The position numbers were made by a program, and so were the translations under genes. Below are positions 5,969 through 8,689 of a stretch of DNA of 8,689 bases, one piece after another (the stretch's first letter is position 1; each line of letters starts with the position of its first letter). The stretch lies in contig JBFGCT010000177.1 of the NCBI GenBank assembly GCA_041581055.1, forward strand, positions 1-8,689, in the 5' to 3' direction. Origin of the DNA: JBFGCT01 sp041581055 (GTDB taxonomy: Bacteria; Actinomycetota; Acidimicrobiia; Acidimicrobiales; Ilumatobacteraceae). The notes beneath the pieces were generated by a model. That model made no database searches. It was not told the DNA's origin and was given only the letters and a program-made list of their open reading frames with translations.

Positions 5969-7744
5969 TCAGCTCGCCGCCGACGCCGCAGCCGGCGCCT
6001 TCCCGGCGACCCGCTTCCTGGCGGTCGAGTTCTTGGCCGGCGCCCGCTTGGACGTCGACCCGTTCGACGTCGGCCCCGAGGACGCGGACCGCTTGCCCAT
6101 CGACTTCTTGGCCGGCGACTTCTTGGCCGGCGACTTCTTGGCCGGCGACTTCTTGGCCACCGACCGCTTGGCCGGCGACCTCTTGGCCGGCGACCGCTTG
6201 GCCGGCTTCTTCGCCGCCGGCTTCGAGACCGCCGGAGCGCCGCGGCGGCCGGCCGGGGGCTCCTGCGGCACCGCCCACTCGGCGCCGGTCGCCGCGAACA
6301 GCGCGGCAACCTCGTCGATGTGGAGGTCGACGAGGTCCCAGAGATCGGGGACGAGTTCGCGGTCGGCGACCAGCCCGAAGTCGAGCCGGTCCTCGTAACT
6401 GTGCACCGTGATGTTCAGGCCCATGCCCGGCGCGATCGTCGACACCGGGATGTAGTGGTCGAGCTTGGCCCCGGCGAAGTACAGCGGTTGACGCGGACCG
6501 GGCACGTTGGAGATCACGACGTTGGCCGGCAGGTTCACGCGATCGGCGAGGCGGGCCACGAGGCGCACCGCGGCGGTGGCGACGACCGGCGAGGTGAAGT
6601 CGGTCGCGTCGGCCAGCGCGTCGGCGGGGACGAGATCGAGTTGCTGCTTCGCCGAGGCCATCGCCGCGCGGCAACGGGCGACGCGCTCCAACGGATCGTC
6701 GCAGTCGGTCGGGATCTCGGCGAAGATCGACGACACGCGGTTGGTCCACGGGTCGACCTCGTCTCCGGTGCGAATCGACACCGGGACCATCGCCCGGAGC
6801 GGCCCGGCCGGCAGGGCGTCGTGACGCAGCAGGTACTCGCGCAACGCCCCTGCGCAGATCGCCATCACGACGTCGTTCACCGTCCCGCCGGTCGCGTCCT
6901 TCAACCGCTTGATGTTGGCCAGCGACGCCGATCGCATCGCGAACCTGCGATGCGGCCCGATGTTGCGATTCCAGGGGGTCGGCGGGGCCTGGATGGACGG
7001 GAGGGAGATCCGCCCGATCTGCTCGTCGACCGCATCGGACTGCGGCGAACGGCCGACGGCGTTGGCGAGCAGTTGACGGGTGCGCGACGCCACACCGCTG
7101 ATGCTGTCGAGCCCGGCCTCGGCGGCGAAGTTGCGGATCAGCCGGAGCTGGAGCCGCGCCGCCTTCACCGGGTTCATCGCGAGGTGGGCGGCAGTCCGGC
7201 GGAGCAACTCGGTGTCGGTCGGGATCTCCTCGCCGTCCCACTCGATCGGCTCGAACGGCCAGGGGGCCTGCGGATCGGGCTGGTTGAACATCTGCATCAT
7301 CATCACGCCGGCGGCGCCGTCGATCGTCGCGTGATGGGTCTTGCTCAGCATCGCCCAGCGTCCGTCGCCGAGCCCCTCGATGACGTACACCTCCCACAGC
7401 GGGTGGCGGCGGTCCATCGGGCGGCCGATGATGCGCGCCACCTGCTCGGCGAGCTGATCGGCGGCGCCGGGCGGGGCGAGGCCGATCTCCCGAATGTGGT
7501 AATCGAGATCGAAGTTCGGGTCGTTGATCCAGTACGGGTGATCGAGCCCGAAGGGCACGTCGACCACCCGCCGGCGGAAGGGCTCGATGTGGCCGACGAG
7601 GGAGGCGAACCGGTCGTACACGGTCTGGAACGGGTCGAAGTCCGGCGACGGGCGCTCGTAGATCGAGAGCCCGTTGACGTGTCCGTACGTGTTCGGCGTC
7701 TCCATGTAGAGGAACGAGGCGTCGAGACCACTGAGCTGTTTCAT
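5969..7744 (-). CDS. WS/DGAT family wax ester synthase / acyl-CoA:diacylglycerol acyltransferase with Lys-rich tail
   Basis: The product is 591 residues, against roughly 450-490 for the family; the excess is the C-terminal tail. It joins acyl-CoA to a long-chain alcohol or to diacylglycerol, making wax ester or triacylglycerol. Key motifs: the start MKQLSGLDASFLYMET, PLWE (115-118), the catalytic HHATIDG (HHxxxDG, 137-143), ND at 290-291 in the second condensation-like half, and NVPGP (413-417). The C-terminal fold runs on to about 486. Residues 505-585 are a basic Lys/Arg-Ser-Pro-Ala tail like that of histone H1 or the HU C-terminus. The chosen ATG matches the family N-terminus; the open frame continues upstream but only through intergenic and opposite-strand sequence. 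It is first in the five-gene minus-strand run and has a likely leaderless promoter. Acyl and acceptor preference cannot be read from the sequence. Confidence 0.93.
   Translation of the reverse strand: MKQLSGLDASFLYMETPNTYGHVNGLSIYERPSPDFDPFQTVYDRFASLVGHIEPFRRRVVDVPFGLDHPYWINDPNFDLDYHIREIGLAPPGAADQLAEQVARIIGRPMDRRHPLWEVYVIEGLGDGRWAMLSKTHHATIDGAAGVMMMQMFNQPDPQAPWPFEPIEWDGEEIPTDTELLRRTAAHLAMNPVKAARLQLRLIRNFAAEAGLDSISGVASRTRQLLANAVGRSPQSDAVDEQIGRISLPSIQAPPTPWNRNIGPHRRFAMRSASLANIKRLKDATGGTVNDVVMAICAGALREYLLRHDALPAGPLRAMVPVSIRTGDEVDPWTNRVSSIFAEIPTDCDDPLERVARCRAAMASAKQQLDLVPADALADATDFTSPVVATAAVRLVARLADRVNLPANVVISNVPGPRQPLYFAGAKLDHYIPVSTIAPGMGLNITVHSYEDRLDFGLVADRELVPDLWDLVDLHIDEVAALFAATGAEWAVPQEPPAGRRGAPAVSKPAAKKPAKRSPAKRSPAKRSVAKKSPAKKSPAKKSPAKKSMGKRSASSGPTSNGSTSKRAPAKNSTARKRVAGKAPAAASAAS
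6093..6212 (-). repeat. Eight 15-bp repeats encoding (K/R)(K/R)SPA units in the acyltransferase tail
   Basis: Successive 15-bp units begin at 6093, 6108, 6123, 6138, 6153, 6168, 6183 and 6198. The plus-strand consensus is TTGGCCGGCGACTTC. Three consecutive units (6108-6152) are identical; the others vary at a few positions, giving KR, KK, SV, SM or KP variants. The period is five codons, so the frame is kept. The units encode residues 511-550 of the WS/DGAT protein. Confidence 0.9.
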
Positions 7745-7783
7745 GACGGCCCATTCTAGGAGGCCGCCCGCGGCGATCGATCG
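7745..7783 (-). promoter_or_regulatory. Probable leaderless promoter of the WS/DGAT gene
   Basis: On the minus strand TAGAAT (7758-7753) is a good -10 element (TANNNT), followed by 8 bases and then the ATG at 7744. Transcription would begin at or within a base or two of the start codon. No Shine-Dalgarno is seen in this short space, which fits leaderless initiation, common in actinobacteria. No convincing -35 is seen; the perfect palindrome CGATCGATCG (7774-7783) occupies that region and could be an operator. Confidence 0.4.
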
Positions 7784-7800
7784 GCCCGGAGATTCTCGTC

Positions 7801-7865
7801 TTGACGGGAACCGGGACGCCGCGCCGGAGGTCGAACGAGGGTGTCGACAGAACCGGGACGCCGCG
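7801..7865. repeat. Direct repeat in the divergent intergenic region, spaced 42 bp
   Basis: AACCGGGACGCCGCG occurs at 7809-7823 and again at 7851-7865. The similarity extends a little to the left (TTGACGGG and TCGACAG). The 42-bp offset is close to four helical turns, so a protein binding both copies would sit on one face of the DNA. The repeat lies between the WS/DGAT gene and the divergent membrane-protein gene. The function is unknown. Confidence 0.5.
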
Positions 7866-7894
7866 GGCGCGGCGCGAGTCGTGTGCGCTACAAC

Positions 7895-8689
7895 ATGAAG
7901 ATGGGTGTTGCGCTCGGGGGGCTGCTCACGGCCGTTCGCCGGCGCATCAGGTGGGCGTGGTGCTCGAGCATGATCTCCGAGCTGCTTCCGGTCGCCCTCG
8001 GCGCCGTCGCCGCGGTCGGCGTCGCCAGCTGGCTCGTGCGTCGCCCGCTCCCGATCGGGTGGTACATCGGCGCGCCGATCGCAGTCGTCATCGTCGTGAT
8101 CGGCGTCGCCCGCCTCCAGCGGTGGGACGACGTGGCCGTCGCCCGCGCCGTCGAGCACGCCACCGGCCGGGACGGCGTGTTGATCTCGGCGTTGGAGTTC
8201 GGCGCGTCCGCCGACGAGTGGGGCGACGAGATCCGGCGGCGCGCCGAGGAGGTCGTCCGCGACCCGGCCGCCCGCCGTTGCGTCCCGATCCGTTTCGACG
8301 GCCGGCGATCGGCGATCGGCGCGGTCGCCGTCATCGCGGTGGCGGCCCTCGGCGCGTTCGCCCCGCTCGGCGGACACGGCGTGGCCGGCGCCGACCTCGC
8401 GCCGCAGATCGCCGCCGAGGCCGCCGCGCTGGAGGATCTGGCCGGCGTCCTGGACGACGCCGCCCGATCCGGCGAAGCGGACGGCGACTCGCTGGCGGAG
8501 CTCGCCGACGAGTTGCGGCGTCTGGCCGAGGAGATCCGGGCCGAGGAGACTCCCGCCGCCGCGGCCGAGCGCCTGGACCACGCCGCCGAGCAGCTGCGCG
8601 CGCGAGCCGGCGCCGACCTCCTCACCGACAAGGCGGCCGTCCAGGGCCTCGAACGGCAGCTGGCGTCGGCGCCGTTGGCCCCCGGCGCC
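7895..8689 (+). CDS. Membrane protein with acidic coiled-coil-like region, N-terminal part (DUF4175-like layout)
   Basis: A frame opens at ATG 7895 and stays open for 265 codons to the window edge, so the gene is cut at its 3' end. Predicted membrane segments are at about residues 27-48, 55-73 and 139-158. Between the second and third is a soluble stretch including RAVEHATGRDGVLISALEF (84-102). After the third, residues 167-257 are Ala/Glu/Leu/Arg-rich with heptad-like spacing and look like a coiled coil or helical bundle. The layout recalls large DUF4175-type membrane proteins, but this is a resemblance only. Other in-frame ATGs lie at 7901 and 7970. TACAAC (7889-7894) ends 6 bases before 7901, which would suit a leaderless start there. 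Third-position GC and the coherent hydrophobic pattern support this strand over the overlapping minus-strand frames. Confidence 0.72.
   Translation, partial: MKMGVALGGLLTAVRRRIRWAWCSSMISELLPVALGAVAAVGVASWLVRRPLPIGWYIGAPIAVVIVVIGVARLQRWDDVAVARAVEHATGRDGVLISALEFGASADEWGDEIRRRAEEVVRDPAARRCVPIRFDGRRSAIGAVAVIAVAALGAFAPLGGHGVAGADLAPQIAAEAAALEDLAGVLDDAARSGEADGDSLAELADELRRLAEEIRAEETPAAAAERLDHAAEQLRARAGADLLTDKAAVQGLERQLASAPLAPGA

Noticed and set aside
5114..7759. Plus-strand open frame of 881 residues
   Set aside because: It is antisense to the isomerase and WS/DGAT genes, whose motifs are unambiguous. It is Arg/Gly/Asp-rich low-complexity sequence as expected from the reverse strand of GC-rich genes.
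7745..8581. Upstream extension of the WS/DGAT frame to a product of about 870 residues
   Set aside because: The family N-terminus begins at the ATG at 7744. The extra 279 residues run antisense to a coherent membrane-protein gene and through the divergent intergenic region.

Overview
This is a high-GC window with strong G/C at third codon positions and an actinobacterial gene repertoire: an ECF sigma factor, a BldD-type regulator, a WS/DGAT acyltransferase, an ACAD10-like phosphotransferase and a βγ-crystallin-like secreted protein. I infer Actinomycetota, possibly an Acidimicrobiia (Ilumatobacter-like) lineage. The lineage is an impression from gene content and was not computed.

Left part, plus strand (1-1498): the 3' end of an ECF sigma factor overlaps by ATGA a single-pass membrane protein placed like an anti-sigma factor. 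A secreted βγ-crystallin-fold protein with two intact calcium-site signatures follows 36 bases later. A strong hairpin at 1514-1553 closes this group. Next comes a two-gene unit (1622-2523): an unrecognised Cys/His-containing small protein overlapping by ATGA a BldD-like regulator. The regulator carries an exact copy of the c-di-GMP-binding signature RxD-X8-RxxD. Its last codons and stop lie in a 34-bp sequence repeated three times head to tail.

Middle, minus strand (7744 down to 2611): five genes run in one direction. In transcription order they are a WS/DGAT wax ester/triacylglycerol synthase with a histone-H1-like Lys/Ser/Pro/Ala tail, a PaaG-type crotonase-fold isomerase, a nitroreductase-family flavoprotein, an APH/ACAD10-like phosphotransferase, and a winged-helix regulator-like protein. 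Together they suggest neutral-lipid and acyl-CoA metabolism. A 15-bp palindrome sits just before the isomerase, so the run may be split into two transcription units.

Right end (7745-8689): a 150-bp divergent intergenic region holds a likely leaderless promoter for the acyltransferase and a 15-bp direct repeat spaced 42 bp. It is followed by a membrane protein with three predicted membrane segments and an acidic coiled-coil-like region, which runs off the window. No tRNA, rRNA, CRISPR array, transposase or phage gene was seen. There is no gene-free stretch longer than 300 bases.
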